From positions 1-64,000 of the forward strand of contig NZ_CVPE01000006.1 in NCBI RefSeq assembly GCF_001049895.1: a DNA stretch of 64,000 bases, in the 5' to 3' direction. The notes under the pieces were generated by a model. It made no database searches. It was not told the origin of the DNA and saw only the letters and a list, made by a program, of their open reading frames with translations. Positions 42,988 through 52,115 of this stretch are shown piece after piece. The translations under genes were made by a program, and so were the position numbers. This DNA is from Rubeoparvulum massiliense (GTDB taxonomy: Bacteria; Bacillota; Bacilli; Rubeoparvulales; Rubeoparvulaceae). Each line of letters opens with the position of its first letter. Within the stretch, counting starts at the first letter, position 1.

Positions 42988-44514
42988 ATGGATAAGAAAC
43001 AGAAGTACATCTTGGTAACCTTCTTACTTGGAGTCTTTATGGGTGCTCTCGATCAGGGGATTATTACACCTACGTTTAGCTCTATCGCGGAAGGCTTTGG
43101 GATTGAATATAATCTCGCAGTTTGGGGTCTAACCATTTATACATTATCTTATGCTGTTAGTATTCCCATTATGGGGAAATTAGCTGACCGTTATGGTCGT
43201 AAACGTCTCTTCATGGTTGGTGTAGGATTGTTTGGCTTAGGCTCATTCGTTGCAGGTACGACCGGTAACTTTTATCTCTTTTTGGCAGCGCGGGCCATTC
43301 AAGCCATTGGTGGCGGAGGGATCTTCCCCATTGCCAATGCACAGGTAGCAGCCACATTCCCACCGGAAAAACGGGGTGTAGCCCTAGGAATGGTGGGCGC
43401 CATCTTCGGAATCGCTTCATTGATCGGCCCGAATCTTGGTGGATTAATTATCGATTTCTTTGATTGGCAATGGGTATTCCTGATCAATGTGCCTATCTCC
43501 ATTATCTTAATCCTGATGAGCTTGAAGATCGAAGAGACAAGGGAAGCAGTGCAACGTCCCTTGGACCTTGGCGGTGTACTGGTAGTTAGTATCGCGATTT
43601 TCTGCTTAATGTACGGTATTACCCATTTGGATCGGAATGATCTTGTAGGTAGCCTGCTGGGTATTAATGTGTGGGGCTATTTTGTAGCTGTGCTTCTCTT
43701 AATTCCCATCTTAATCTTCGTGGAGAAAAGAGCACAGGATCCAATCTTGAATCTTCAGTACTTTACTCAGCGTAATACGCTAGTTACTTTACTGGTTGGT
43801 TTATCTACAGGTCTTTTGATGTCAGTGATGTTCTTCGTTCCGCTCTTTGCTGAGACAGTGGTAGGTGTTGATAAAGGAACAGCAGGCTATTTGATGACGC
43901 CTTTGGCCCTTGCTTCAGGGATCGGAGCACCAGTGGGTGGTGCCCTACTGCATAAGCGTGGCCCGAAGCTTGTGATGCTCTCTGGGTTCTTGGTTGTAGG
44001 GTTATCATCGCTGGGAATGGCCTATGCAGTTAGTGGTGTGGTTAGCTTTATCATCGTTACCTTTGTTATGGGCTTTGGTTTCGGTCTTGTTATTGGCGCA
44101 CCACTTAATGAAATGATGTTCCGCAACGTGGATAAGCATGAATCCGCTTCAGCATTAGCTAGCTTAAGCTTGTTCCGTTCTATCGGTACCTCCTTAGGGC
44201 CAACCCTTGCTGGTGCTATGTTAGCTGGCGTTGGTCCAGAGATTGGTCGTCGTCTCTCTACACTGATGCCAAGCGGCATGACAGGCACAGCGATGTCCGG
44301 TGGAAATATGAATTTTGATGCAGGAGCATTAGAGGAGATGACTGCTTCTATCCCAGAGCCAGCACGAAGTGAGGTACTTGGTCAGATTGAAGCTCTGGTT
44401 CATGAGGTATTCCATGCTAGCTTCACAGACCTCTATATTTTAGGAATTGTGTTTGCTCTTCTTGGAACGCTCCTAATCTTATTCTATCGCGATAAAAAGA
44501 GTACCCAACAGTAA
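42988..44514 (+). CDS. DHA2-type (EmrB/QacA) MFS exporter
   Basis: The 508-residue protein has about fourteen membrane segments, the DHA2 layout. It begins FLLGVFMGALDQGIITPTF, has motif A GKLADRYGRKRLFM, RAIQAIGGGGIFPIANAQ and motif C GAIFGIASLIGPNLGGLI. It exports drugs or metabolites in exchange for protons. The soluble loop before the last helix is longer than usual (Met/Gly-rich, then EMTASIPEPARSEVLGQIEAL). The ATG follows GAGGTGATTAAAGG. The Fur-like promoter suggests a link with iron, possibly siderophore export, but this is inference. Confidence 0.9.
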   Translation: MDKKQKYILVTFLLGVFMGALDQGIITPTFSSIAEGFGIEYNLAVWGLTIYTLSYAVSIPIMGKLADRYGRKRLFMVGVGLFGLGSFVAGTTGNFYLFLAARAIQAIGGGGIFPIANAQVAATFPPEKRGVALGMVGAIFGIASLIGPNLGGLIIDFFDWQWVFLINVPISIILILMSLKIEETREAVQRPLDLGGVLVVSIAIFCLMYGITHLDRNDLVGSLLGINVWGYFVAVLLLIPILIFVEKRAQDPILNLQYFTQRNTLVTLLVGLSTGLLMSVMFFVPLFAETVVGVDKGTAGYLMTPLALASGIGAPVGGALLHKRGPKLVMLSGFLVVGLSSLGMAYAVSGVVSFIIVTFVMGFGFGLVIGAPLNEMMFRNVDKHESASALASLSLFRSIGTSLGPTLAGAMLAGVGPEIGRRLSTLMPSGMTGTAMSGGNMNFDAGALEEMTASIPEPARSEVLGQIEALVHEVFHASFTDLYILGIVFALLGTLLILFYRDKKSTQQ

Positions 44515-44567
44515 CAAATAGCCATTAAAAAGTAAAATAAGAACTGCTAGTCACTACGATTATCTCG

Positions 44568-44576
44568 TGCTATAAT
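44568..44576 (+). promoter_or_regulatory. Extended -10 promoter upstream of the EamA transporter
   Basis: TGCTATAAT is a perfect extended -10 element; no -35 match is obvious. Transcription would start near 44583, just before the hairpin at 44605. Confidence 0.5.
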
Positions 44577-44604
44577 TAATTTTAGTGATTGAGCGAGTAT
44601 GCTT

Positions 44605-44643
44605 GCAGCCTGTCCATGTGACAGGCTGCTCTACTTTTTCTTT
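44605..44643 (+). terminator. Terminator between the DHA2 exporter and EamA genes (possible attenuator)
   Basis: GCAGCCTGTC pairs perfectly with GACAGGCTGC, followed by TCTACTTTTTCTTT. It lies 90 bases after the exporter stop but also downstream of an extended -10 promoter. It may therefore end the exporter transcript, attenuate the EamA transcript, or both. Confidence 0.7.
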
Positions 44644-44715
44644 ACAAGAGCTTATATTCTCCCAACTCGACACAGCATGAGAGCGAGAAGATTGGAACAG
44701 AGTGAGGGATCGATA

Positions 44716-45618
44716 ATGCAGTTGAGATATAGTTTGATGGTTCTGGGTGGAGGGATCTGCTATGGCTTCCTTTCCACGATTACCAAGTTCGCTTATCAAG
44801 CAGGTTTTACTGGAAAAGAGGTAACCGGGAGCCAAGCCTTATTAGGAGCTCTGTTCTTGTGGGTGGTTCTTTTTCTAATCCAACGGGGAAGAATTCAAGT
44901 TACTAGCCGGTCAGCAATGCAGCTTCTACTTGCTGGTACTACCATGGGATCGGTTTGGATCTTTTACTATTATGCACTGGAGGAACTACCTGCCTCCATT
45001 GCGGTGGTTTTACTCTTTCAATTCACTTGGATCGGCGTGATTCTCGAAGCCATTGTGGAGCGACGCTTTCCAAGTAGGGAGAAGTGGCTAGCCCTGACCT
45101 TTATTATGGTTGGAACAGTTCTTGCTGCCAATCTTACAGGCGCCTCATTCCACCAATTAACCATAAAAGGCGTGATCTACGGGCTGATCTCTGCGGTAAG
45201 CTATGCATTTTTTATCTTTTTTAGTGGCCGCGTTGCAATCGGTGTACCTTCACTATTACGTAGTACCCTGATGGTAACAGGAGGAGCACTCTTGGTTCAG
45301 ATAGTAAATCCTCCTACATATCTCTTGAACGGGCATTTTGTAAATGGACTTTGGAGCTATAGCATCAGTATCGCCTTGATCGGCGCAGTGCTCTCAACCT
45401 TACTCTTCGTCATTGGAACACCGCATATTGGTGGGGGACTTGCTACCATTCTTGGTTCAGCTGAGATGCCATCGGTCCTCATCGTATCTCATCTGTTCTT
45501 ACATGAAACGGTGACCAGCATGCAATGGCTAGGGACGCTACTCATCCTATGTGCCATCGCTTTGCCAGAGCTGAAGCAGCTTTGGCGCAGTGCTGCCCAT
45601 TTTTCCGTTAGTAGGTAG
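44716..45618 (+). CDS. EamA/DMT family transporter
   Basis: The 300-residue protein has about ten membrane helices in two EamA repeats (GGGICYGFLSTITKFAYQAGFTG in the first, GVIYGLISAVSYAFFIFFSGRVA in the second). It is a drug/metabolite or amino acid exporter or importer of unknown substrate. The ATG at 44716 has GAGGGATCG upstream. The open frame runs back to 44599 through the upstream hairpin, but those residues look non-coding. An early terminator in its leader hints at controlled expression. Confidence 0.85.
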   Translation: MQLRYSLMVLGGGICYGFLSTITKFAYQAGFTGKEVTGSQALLGALFLWVVLFLIQRGRIQVTSRSAMQLLLAGTTMGSVWIFYYYALEELPASIAVVLLFQFTWIGVILEAIVERRFPSREKWLALTFIMVGTVLAANLTGASFHQLTIKGVIYGLISAVSYAFFIFFSGRVAIGVPSLLRSTLMVTGGALLVQIVNPPTYLLNGHFVNGLWSYSISIALIGAVLSTLLFVIGTPHIGGGLATILGSAEMPSVLIVSHLFLHETVTSMQWLGTLLILCAIALPELKQLWRSAAHFSVSR

Positions 45619-45683
45619 GAATACAGGCAATTCCCTTCCACGGACATACGCTGAGAGTAGACTAACGGGAAGGAGAGATGACC

Positions 45684-45935
45684 ATGGGTCAGTATCATTG
45701 CGTCAGTTGTCAGGAATATTTAGAAAAAGCGCAGTATTATCATCAGATGATGGAACGGAATAAGTGCTGCGATGATAAAAAGTTCCTATACGCCTATAAA
45801 AAATACTGCCATTACTGTAAGAAGGCTGCAGAGTGCCAAAGGCGCTATCCTCAGCCCATGCCCTACTTTGGCTATCAAGGCTTTCAGGGTCAACAATTCC
45901 AGACATACCCAGGATATCCAATATCCAGTCCATAA
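45684..45935 (+). CDS. Small Cys-rich protein with Gln/Tyr/Pro-rich tail, coat-like
   Basis: The 83-residue product has a Cys-rich first half (CVSC, NKCC, CHYC and a further Cys) and a tail rich in Tyr, Pro, Gln and Gly (PMPYFGYQGFQGQQF). It has no signal peptide. Such composition is common among spore coat and crust proteins of Bacillus, which is an inference here. GAAGGAGAG precedes; the ATG at 45684 is better spaced than the one at 45678. It is monocistronic with a terminator directly after. Confidence 0.75.
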   Translation: MGQYHCVSCQEYLEKAQYYHQMMERNKCCDDKKFLYAYKKYCHYCKKAAECQRRYPQPMPYFGYQGFQGQQFQTYPGYPISSP

Positions 45936-45960
45936 AAGTGCCCTTTGGGCACTTTTTTAT
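45935..45960 (+). terminator. Terminator after the coat-like gene
   Basis: AAAGTGCCC pairs with GGGCACTTT with a 3-4 base loop and six T, starting at the stop codon. Confidence 0.88.
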
Positions 45961-46062
45961 CATTTTTAAAAAATAATGCTTGACATTCACTCGAAAGATT
46001 CTGAAAATTAGACATATACTCTTTTTGAGGCTTGATAATATTGTTTGAAGGAGTGGTTAATT

Positions 46063-47433
46063 TTGGAAGAAAGGATTATGGAGATTCTCAAGGCGATTGA
46101 TGATATCGTTTGGGGTCTCCCGCTCATCGTTCTCCTCGTGGGAACAGGTGTTTTTCTAACATTGCGTCTCGTCTTTATTCAATTTCGTATGTTACCTTAT
46201 GCCATGCGTTTAGCCTTTGGCTTTAAGCAAGACAAGGAGTCCAAAGGGGACATTTCCCACTATCAAGCACTGACTACTGCTCTTGCAGCAACGGTGGGAA
46301 CAGGGAATATTGCAGGTGTGGCTTCGGCCATCTTTGCTGGTGGTCCTGGTGCCCTCTTCTGGATGTGGATGTCCGCCGTTTTTGGGATGGCAACCAAGTA
46401 TGCGGAGGCATTACTCGCCGTAAAGTATCGGATCGTGGATAAAAAAGGCCAGATGGCTGGAGGTCCCATGTACTATATTGAACGTGGGCTCGGCTGGAAG
46501 TGGCTCGGTGTGCTTTTTGCAATTTTTGGAGCCATTGCTGCCTTTGGTATTGGAAACCTTGTACAAGCCAATTCCATCGCCGAAGTGACCCATGCAGATT
46601 TTAACATTCCATACTGGGTTGTAGGTCTTATTCTCATGCTCTTCATCGGTCTCGTCATCTTGGGTGGGATTAAGAGCATCGGTCGTGTTACGGCATTTTT
46701 TGTGCCCATCATGGCAATCTTCTATACTGTTGGTGGATTAATCGTTATCTTTGGTAATTTGGAAATGGTACCGGAGGCATTTCGTCTCATTTTTCAAGAT
46801 GCGTTTACTGGCTCAGCAGTGGCTGGGGGGATTTTAGGAGAGACAATCCGTCAAGGGGTAGCCCGCGGTCTCTTTTCCAATGAAGCAGGTCTCGGTTCTG
46901 CACCAATCGCAGCTGCCGCTGCAAAGACTGATTATCCTGCACGGCAAGCACTGGTCTCAATGACCCAGGTCTTTATTGATACGATCATCATCTGTACCGT
47001 TACTGGATTGGTCATTATTATGAGTGGATTATATGATACAGCTGGCTTGAAAGGAGCGCAGCTTACCAGCGCCTCCTTCGTCAACTTTATCGGGACAACA
47101 GGGGCCTATCTGGTTACTATCGGTCTTATCTTCTTTGCTTCCTCCACCATTATCGGATGGGCTTATTACGGGGAGAAGTGCTTCCAATATCTCTTCTCTT
47201 CACAACGAGCCATTCAGGTTTATCGTACCTTCTTTGTTCTTGTAGTCTTTGTTGGTTCTGTAGTTAAAATCGATTTGGTATGGACGCTAGCTGATATTAT
47301 GAATGGGTTAATGGCCTTCCCCAACTTGATCGGGTTAATTGGCTTATCTGGTGTCGTGGCACTAGAGACCAAGAAGTTTATGGAGGTTCGTGAGCAAGAG
47401 AGAATTGCGGATCGTTTGAGCAGGCAAGCCTAA
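46063..47433 (+). CDS. Sodium:alanine (AGCS) symporter
   Basis: The 456-residue membrane protein belongs to the alanine or glycine:cation symporter family, importing alanine or glycine with Na+. It has TLRLVFIQFRMLPYAMRLAFG near the N-terminus, the family signature TALAATVGTGNIAGVASAIFAGGPGALFWMW (split over helix 2-3), MAGGPMYYIERGLG and RGLFSNEAGLGSAPIAAAAAKTDYPARQ. The start is TTG at 46063 with GAAGGAG nine bases upstream. A TTGACA promoter lies about 75 bases before. Gene and terminator stand alone; no glycine riboswitch was seen. Confidence 0.93.
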   Translation: MEERIMEILKAIDDIVWGLPLIVLLVGTGVFLTLRLVFIQFRMLPYAMRLAFGFKQDKESKGDISHYQALTTALAATVGTGNIAGVASAIFAGGPGALFWMWMSAVFGMATKYAEALLAVKYRIVDKKGQMAGGPMYYIERGLGWKWLGVLFAIFGAIAAFGIGNLVQANSIAEVTHADFNIPYWVVGLILMLFIGLVILGGIKSIGRVTAFFVPIMAIFYTVGGLIVIFGNLEMVPEAFRLIFQDAFTGSAVAGGILGETIRQGVARGLFSNEAGLGSAPIAAAAAKTDYPARQALVSMTQVFIDTIIICTVTGLVIIMSGLYDTAGLKGAQLTSASFVNFIGTTGAYLVTIGLIFFASSTIIGWAYYGEKCFQYLFSSQRAIQVYRTFFVLVVFVGSVVKIDLVWTLADIMNGLMAFPNLIGLIGLSGVVALETKKFMEVREQERIADRLSRQA

Positions 47434-47465
47434 TCAATAAGCAAGTAGTAAGGCAGGGTGCTTGG

Positions 47466-47487
47466 GAGGGCATGCCTGCCCTTTTTT
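47466..47487 (+). terminator. Terminator after the AGCS gene
   Basis: GGGCA pairs with TGCCC (47468-47472 with 47477-47481) around TGCC, followed by six T. Confidence 0.7.
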
Positions 47488-47510
47488 ATATGATTTGAAT
47501 GGACATGAAG

Positions 47511-47542
47511 GTATAAATATAATAAAATAAACATGTTTATAC
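47511..47542 (+). promoter_or_regulatory. Inverted repeat upstream of argH
   Basis: GTATAAA (47511-47517) and TTTATAC (47536-47542) form a 7-bp inverted repeat in AT-rich DNA 30 bases before argH. It could be an operator (an ArgR/AhrC site is the natural candidate, but the match to its consensus is poor). Confidence 0.35.
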
Positions 47543-47571
47543 ATTCGTGTTCAACAGAGGGAGGAAGTAGA

Positions 47572-48969
47572 ATGAGCAAACTTTGGGGTGGTCGTTTCAC
47601 CAAAGCAACTGATCATTTGGTGGAAGAATATACAGCATCGATCACATTCGATCAGAAGATGGCGCTCCATGATATCCAAGGGAGCATTGCCCATGTGACG
47701 ATGCTAGGTGAGACGGGGATTATCCCTCAGGATGAAGCAAAACAGATTGCAGCAGGTTTACAGCAGATCGAGAAAAAGGTGCAGAAGGGCGAGGTGCAAT
47801 TCTCCATTGAAGATGAGGATATTCATATGAATATCGAGCGTCAGCTTCATGAGCTCATCGGACCTGTAGCAGGGAAGCTACATACAGGTCGTAGTCGGAA
47901 TGACCAGGTTGCCACCGATATGCATCTCTATTTGCGAGATAAGGTGGAAGGGATCATTGAAGCTCTACAGCAGGTGCAGCTAGCCTTGTATGAGCAGGCG
48001 GTGGAGCATAAGGAGACCATCCTTCCTGGCTATACCCATCTTCAACGGGCACAGCCCATCTCCTTCGCCCATCATCTTTTAGCTTATTATTGGATGATCC
48101 AGCGAGATAAGGAACGCTTTCAAGAAAGCATGAAACGGATTAATATCTCACCATTGGGAGCGGGCGCTTTGGCTGGGACTACATTTTCCATCGACCGCAG
48201 ACGTACGGCTGAGCTACTGCAGTTTGCCAAGGTCTATCCCAATAGCCTAGATGCAGTCAGTGATCGAGACTTTATCATTGAATTTTTGGCCAATGCATCA
48301 TTGCTCATGATGCATATCTCACGCCTATCTGAGGAGCTGATCCTCTGGATGAGTCAGGAATTCCAATTTATCGAGCTAGATGATGCCTATTGCACAGGCT
48401 CAAGCATCATGCCACAGAAGAAGAACCCTGATGTACCTGAACTACTCCGTGGCAAGACAGGTCGTGTCTATGGGAATCTCATCTCCCTCCTCACGGTGAT
48501 GAAGGGATTACCTTTAGCCTACAATAAGGACCTACAAGAGGATAAAGAGGGTATGTTTGATACGGTAGAAACCCTCGAGGGTGCTTTACCATTATTGGCA
48601 GGCATGCTAGCCACCATGAAGGTGAAGAAGGAGAAGATGCAAGCAGCTGTCTGCAAGGATTATTCCAATGCTACGGATATTGCCGATTACCTTGCTACGA
48701 AGGGAATACCCTTCCGTGAAGCCCATCGTATTGTGGGAGAAACGGTTCTCTATGCCATTAGTCAGGGTAAGTATCTCTTGGATCTCAGTATGGAGGAGTT
48801 CCAACGCTTCTCACCACAGTTCCAAGAGGATGTCTATGTGGTTCTCCAGCCCCAACATGTGATGGCAGCTCGTCGCAGTGAAGGTGGTACCTCACCTGAA
48901 GCGGTAGAGCAGCAGCTCAATCTCGCTGCCCATCTGTTACAGGAAGATGGCGTGCTGAAGCATCAATAG
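47572..48969 (+). CDS. argH: Argininosuccinate lyase
   Basis: ArgH splits argininosuccinate into arginine and fumarate, the last step of arginine synthesis. The 465-residue product has KLWGGRFTK at the start, [40 protein letters not shown] and the fumarase/aspartase signature [20 protein letters not shown]. The ATG at 47572 has GGGAGG upstream; a longer frame from 47533 lacks a site. argG, normally next to it, is absent from the window. Confidence 0.96.
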   Translation: MSKLWGGRFTKATDHLVEEYTASITFDQKMALHDIQGSIAHVTMLGETGIIPQDEAKQIAAGLQQIEKKVQKGEVQFSIEDEDIHMNIERQLHELIGPVAGKLHTGRSRNDQVATDMHLYLRDKVEGIIEALQQVQLALYEQAVEHKETILPGYTHLQRAQPISFAHHLLAYYWMIQRDKERFQESMKRINISPLGAGALAGTTFSIDRRRTAELLQFAKVYPNSLDAVSDRDFIIEFLANASLLMMHISRLSEELILWMSQEFQFIELDDAYCTGSSIMPQKKNPDVPELLRGKTGRVYGNLISLLTVMKGLPLAYNKDLQEDKEGMFDTVETLEGALPLLAGMLATMKVKKEKMQAAVCKDYSNATDIADYLATKGIPFREAHRIVGETVLYAISQGKYLLDLSMEEFQRFSPQFQEDVYVVLQPQHVMAARRSEGGTSPEAVEQQLNLAAHLLQEDGVLKHQ

Positions 48970-49077
48970 GGTTTTTCCCTTGATTCCTTCTCAATATTTG
49001 GTACAATAGAAGCAAAGCATAAGGGAGCTAGTTCTGCTTTGTTGCAAGGAGAGCTACCGTTAGAGGAGGAATAAGAG

Positions 49078-49215
49078 ATGAAGATTGAGAACCCAAGCGA
49101 AAACAGTCATCCTCAGCAGCATGATGTGGTAGATAGCTTAGTTGGTTTCTTAGGAAGTTTTGGTCTATTTGCCCTCATGGCGCTTGTGGCAGGAATATTA
49201 TCAGCATTTAAATAA
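49078..49215 (+). CDS. yqzM: Small membrane protein, YqzM-like
   Basis: A 45-residue frame starts with ATG at 49078 after AGAGGAGGAA and ends with TAA at 49213-49215. The product has a polar N-terminal half with VVDSLVGFLGSFGLFA and one membrane helix, resembling the short YqzM proteins of Bacillus (VDSGVGFIVSFGFF-type core). Function is unknown. It lies 108 bases after argH and is followed by a terminator. The clear ribosome binding site, length and helix make it a likely real gene. Confidence 0.68.
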   Translation: MKIENPSENSHPQQHDVVDSLVGFLGSFGLFALMALVAGILSAFK

Positions 49216-49247
49216 TTATTAAAGAAAGCTTACTTTAGTGTAGTAAA

Positions 49248-49284
49248 AAAGCCACGTTCATCGCTGTATGAACGTGGCTCTTTA
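49248..49284 (+). terminator. Terminator after the YqzM-like gene
   Basis: GCCACGTTCA pairs perfectly with TGAACGTGGC, followed by TCTTTAT. Confidence 0.82.
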
Positions 49285-49365
49285 TATGATATAATAATAC
49301 GACTTAGGAATATCATCGATGACCGATTCATCACAAGGATTCAAAATTAGATAGGAGGCACGGCG

Positions 49366-49557
49366 ATGCGACCATTCCAATCATTAACGCCGATGGAGAA
49401 GACCCTCTATATTCTTGGAGGTATTGCGATCATCATCGCGTTCTTTGCGATTGTAGGCTTTGTCTTACAAATTATCATTCCCATCCTTGTAGTGATCTTT
49501 TTGGTTCTGCTCATCATCTATCTGATCAACCAGATCATGATGTCTCGCCGTCGTTAG
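49366..49557 (+). CDS. Small membrane protein, unknown function
   Basis: The 63-residue product has two adjacent hydrophobic segments (about residues 14-33 and 34-54) with a basic SRRR end, so it is probably a hairpin membrane protein. AGGAGG precedes the ATG at 49366. It lies 53 bases before trmB in the same direction and may be co-transcribed with it. I do not recognise the family. Confidence 0.75.
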   Translation: MRPFQSLTPMEKTLYILGGIAIIIAFFAIVGFVLQIIIPILVVIFLVLLIIYLINQIMMSRRR

Positions 49558-49610
49558 CGACACCCAAATGAGTGAAGAGTCAATTCAGTTTAGGGAAATG
49601 AGGGAGAGTT

Positions 49611-50267
49611 ATGCGCTTACGCCATGATCCAACAGCACGGGAGAGGTTACTTGCTTATCCTTTTTCCTATGAGAAAGAGACAGTGACACCCGGAGCATGG
49701 CAAAATCACTTTCCTCAGAATCAACCGCTTCATGCAGAGTTCGGTTCAGGAAAAGGTCAGTTTATTACCACATTGGCTGCCCGCCATCCAGAGAATAATT
49801 ATATCGCTGTGGAGCTTCATGCAGAGGTGTTACTCAAGGTGGCTCAGAAGATTGAAGAGCAAGGGTTGACCAATGTGGTCTGTTTATTAGCCAACTTGAT
49901 GGAGGTAGATCGGCTCTTTGCGCCTGATGAGCTATCTCGGATCTATCTTAATTTTAGTGATCCATGGCCGAAGAAGCGGCACGCAAAGCGGCGCTTAACC
50001 CATGAGACCATGATCCAGCATTACCAATGGATCTTAGCACCAGAAGGTGAGATCCACATCAAAACAGATAATCAGGATTTCTTTGAATTCACGTTGAATC
50101 AATTGGCCACATGTGACATGAAACTACAAAATATTACTCTCGATCTCCATCGTAATACACCTGAAGGGATGGAGTTGGTGATGACAGAGTATGAAGAGAA
50201 GTTCGTGGCCAAGGGGCAACCCATCTTCCGTTGTGAAGCACGGCAGCGAACAAGCGATTCAAAGTAA
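49611..50267 (+). CDS. trmB: tRNA (guanine-N7-)-methyltransferase
   Basis: TrmB methylates guanosine 46 in the variable loop of tRNA with SAM. The 218-residue product starts MRLRHDPTARERL, has the SAM-binding EFGSGKGQFITTLAARHPENNYIAVE segment (motif I and II region), LNFSDPWPKKRHAKRRL as the family signature, and IKTDNQDFFEF near the end with TEYEEKF. GAGGGAGAG precedes the ATG at 49611. Confidence 0.95.
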   Translation: MRLRHDPTARERLLAYPFSYEKETVTPGAWQNHFPQNQPLHAEFGSGKGQFITTLAARHPENNYIAVELHAEVLLKVAQKIEEQGLTNVVCLLANLMEVDRLFAPDELSRIYLNFSDPWPKKRHAKRRLTHETMIQHYQWILAPEGEIHIKTDNQDFFEFTLNQLATCDMKLQNITLDLHRNTPEGMELVMTEYEEKFVAKGQPIFRCEARQRTSDSK

Positions 50268-50296
50268 ACACAAGGCAGGAATTCCTGAAAATGATC

Positions 50297-50332
50297 CCGC
50301 TATGGTAGTCAATGCTCCTAGCGGTTTTTTCA
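50297..50332 (+). terminator. Probable terminator after trmB
   Basis: CCGCTA pairs with TAGCGG, with an imperfect interior and six T following. Confidence 0.6.
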
Positions 50333-50510
50333 TTCCTTGTTCACTTCTATTTTTATGAACGGCTGGATAATTATCATGATGAAGGAGAAACACACAAGAA
50401 TGTCAAAAAGGGGAGAAAGTTGTGAAGGAATTGTTTGAAATATGATAGAATAAAACAAAAAGAAAGATTAGGAACGGTTCGGAATTGCTGGGGAATAAGG
50501 GGGGAACGCA

Positions 50511-51122
50511 ATGAGGCTAACCATCGTACGACATGGCGAATCATTGGGAAATGTTCAGAGAGTCTTGCAGGGGCAGCAAGATTACCCATTGACAGAACGG
50601 GGAAAGCAACAGGCGGACAAGGTGGCAAGACGCTTGGTGAAAGAGCCCTTTGATGTGATTCTGTCGAGCGATCTTACACGGGCCTATGATACAGCGTTGG
50701 CCATTGCCAAGTATCACCGCTTGCCTGTAATCAAGATGAAAGAGCTTCGTGAATTCCAATGGGGTATCCTTGAGGGTCTTACACAGGGTGAAGTGGTGGA
50801 ACAGTACCCGGACCTCGTAGATGAGGATTGGGGTAATTCTGGTCTGCATGGGGTGGAAGGAAGAGAAGCGATCCGTCAGCGTGCACGGCTCGTAATCAAT
50901 TTGCTCCTTGATGAATACTTGCATGATCGGGTTTGCCTCGTCTCCCATGGTGGTTTTATCAATGCTTTAATTATGGAATTATTAAATATTGAGTGGGATG
51001 GAGCGGTTCCCTTTGCCTTTCATAATACCTCTGTTTCCCAAGTTCAGTTCTATACGGAGGAACGCTTCCGAATCCTCTACTTGAATGATACCTCCCATCT
51101 GGGCCCTATGGATAATATGTAG
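50511..51122 (+). CDS. Histidine phosphatase family protein
   Basis: The 203-residue protein belongs to the phosphoglycerate mutase-like histidine phosphatases. The catalytic His lies in TIVRHGESLGN at the N-terminus. SSDLTRAYDTA and ELREFQWGILEG follow, and the second His is in CLVSHGGFINAL. Relatives include cobC/gpmB-type phosphatases with varied substrates, so the substrate is open. AGGGGGGAA precedes the ATG at 50511. The gene ends inside its own terminator hairpin. Confidence 0.9.
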   Translation: MRLTIVRHGESLGNVQRVLQGQQDYPLTERGKQQADKVARRLVKEPFDVILSSDLTRAYDTALAIAKYHRLPVIKMKELREFQWGILEGLTQGEVVEQYPDLVDEDWGNSGLHGVEGREAIRQRARLVINLLLDEYLHDRVCLVSHGGFINALIMELLNIEWDGAVPFAFHNTSVSQVQFYTEERFRILYLNDTSHLGPMDNM

Positions 51123-51138
51123 CCATAGGGCTTTTTTT
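51102..51138 (+). terminator. Terminator overlapping the end of the histidine phosphatase gene
   Basis: GCCCTATGG (51103-51111) pairs with CCATAGGGC (51123-51131) and seven T follow. The stop codon lies in the loop region. Confidence 0.85.
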
Positions 51139-51148
51139 GATCCTGCTA

Positions 51149-51883
51149 CTAATTAATCGGAATAGAGATGGGAGATTGGAGGGGGATCTGTGTGTTACCA
51201 CCGCCACTGCCTTGGTCGCCATAGTTCAGATAGATATGGGGTACTTCACCGACGATAAGAGAGAAATGAATGGGAATCTGCGAGGTGATCACCTCTGGCT
51301 CCGTAGCAAAGGGGAGGATCACGCGGATCTCTACCGTGAACTGCATATAGATGGAGAGCAGGACCATATTGATCCCAGCATTCTCTAGTTCCCGTGTAAT
51401 ATCCACCTTAACGTTTCCCCGTGGTTCGATGATGATGGGAAGTTTCGGCCCAAGCTGTGCGAGAATATTACTATTCAACGCTTGCCCCAGCGGTAATTCT
51501 AGGCGCTCTTTTTTGATGGCGCCAATGGTGCTTTCCACAGTGGCAGTTGCCTCACCAGCAACTCGTGCCAGCTTGGAGTAATCGAGGATCACATTGCGAA
51601 TCATCTCCGATTCATCTCGTTCAATCTGAATCATATCGAGGTAGTTAATATTCTCTGCGATTTTTTTATTGATGGAGGCGTTGAGGGCTTCTGTGGCAAT
51701 CTGCTTGACCCGAGATTTCGCGATGGTCATAAGCTGTGGCCGTAATTGCTGCTCTACGATGCTAATCCCAATGACAGAAAGAGTAAAAATGATCAGCATA
51801 GGGATGAGAATGCGAACGATTAAGAAATATTTGAATGAAAAAGGGGGCTTCACTCGGTTTTTTCTTGTGCCCCGTAGGATCAT
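51149..51883 (-). CDS. yunB: Sporulation protein YunB
   Basis: The 244-residue protein has a Lys/Arg-rich N-terminus and one membrane helix (about residues 23-47, FLIVRILIPMLIIFTLSVIGISIVE). The YunB domain follows with SRVKQIATEALNASINKKI, DMIQIERDESEMIRNVILD and the C-terminal LIVGEVPHIYLN. In B. subtilis yunB is a mother-cell sporulation gene needed for efficient sporulation. The ATG at 51883 has GGAGGAGGAA upstream. On the minus strand CATACTAT near 52050 resembles a sigma-E -10, but no -35 at the right distance is convincing. Confidence 0.9.
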   Translation of the reverse strand: MILRGTRKNRVKPPFSFKYFLIVRILIPMLIIFTLSVIGISIVEQQLRPQLMTIAKSRVKQIATEALNASINKKIAENINYLDMIQIERDESEMIRNVILDYSKLARVAGEATATVESTIGAIKKERLELPLGQALNSNILAQLGPKLPIIIEPRGNVKVDITRELENAGINMVLLSIYMQFTVEIRVILPFATEPEVITSQIPIHFSLIVGEVPHIYLNYGDQGSGGGNTQIPLQSPISIPIN

Positions 51884-52115
51884 GGGGATTCCTCCTCCAA
51901 CTGGCTTAAAGTGCGTAGAACTTGGACGATACGATATCATCTCTATGCACAAGTTGAGGATTCCATGCACAAGCAGTAGGAGATTTGACGAGAAGTGTGG
52001 AAATTGGCGGAAAACCCTTGCAAAAGGATCGAAAATGACATAAATATAGTATGGACAAACTTTTTTATGACTTACGAATAACAATCATAGAATGGAAGCA
52101 ACATGAGGAGGAACC

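Noticed and set aside
45962-46062. Glycine riboswitch before the AGCS symporter
   Set aside because: The leader is too short and lacks the conserved glycine aptamer core.
47511-47542. A certain ArgR/AhrC operator at argH
   Set aside because: The inverted repeat is real but fits the ARG box consensus poorly, so only a low-confidence generic site is listed.
52040-52080. Sigma-E promoter for yunB
   Set aside because: CATACTAT fits the -10, but the only ATA-type -35 candidate is at too short a distance, so I did not list it as a feature.
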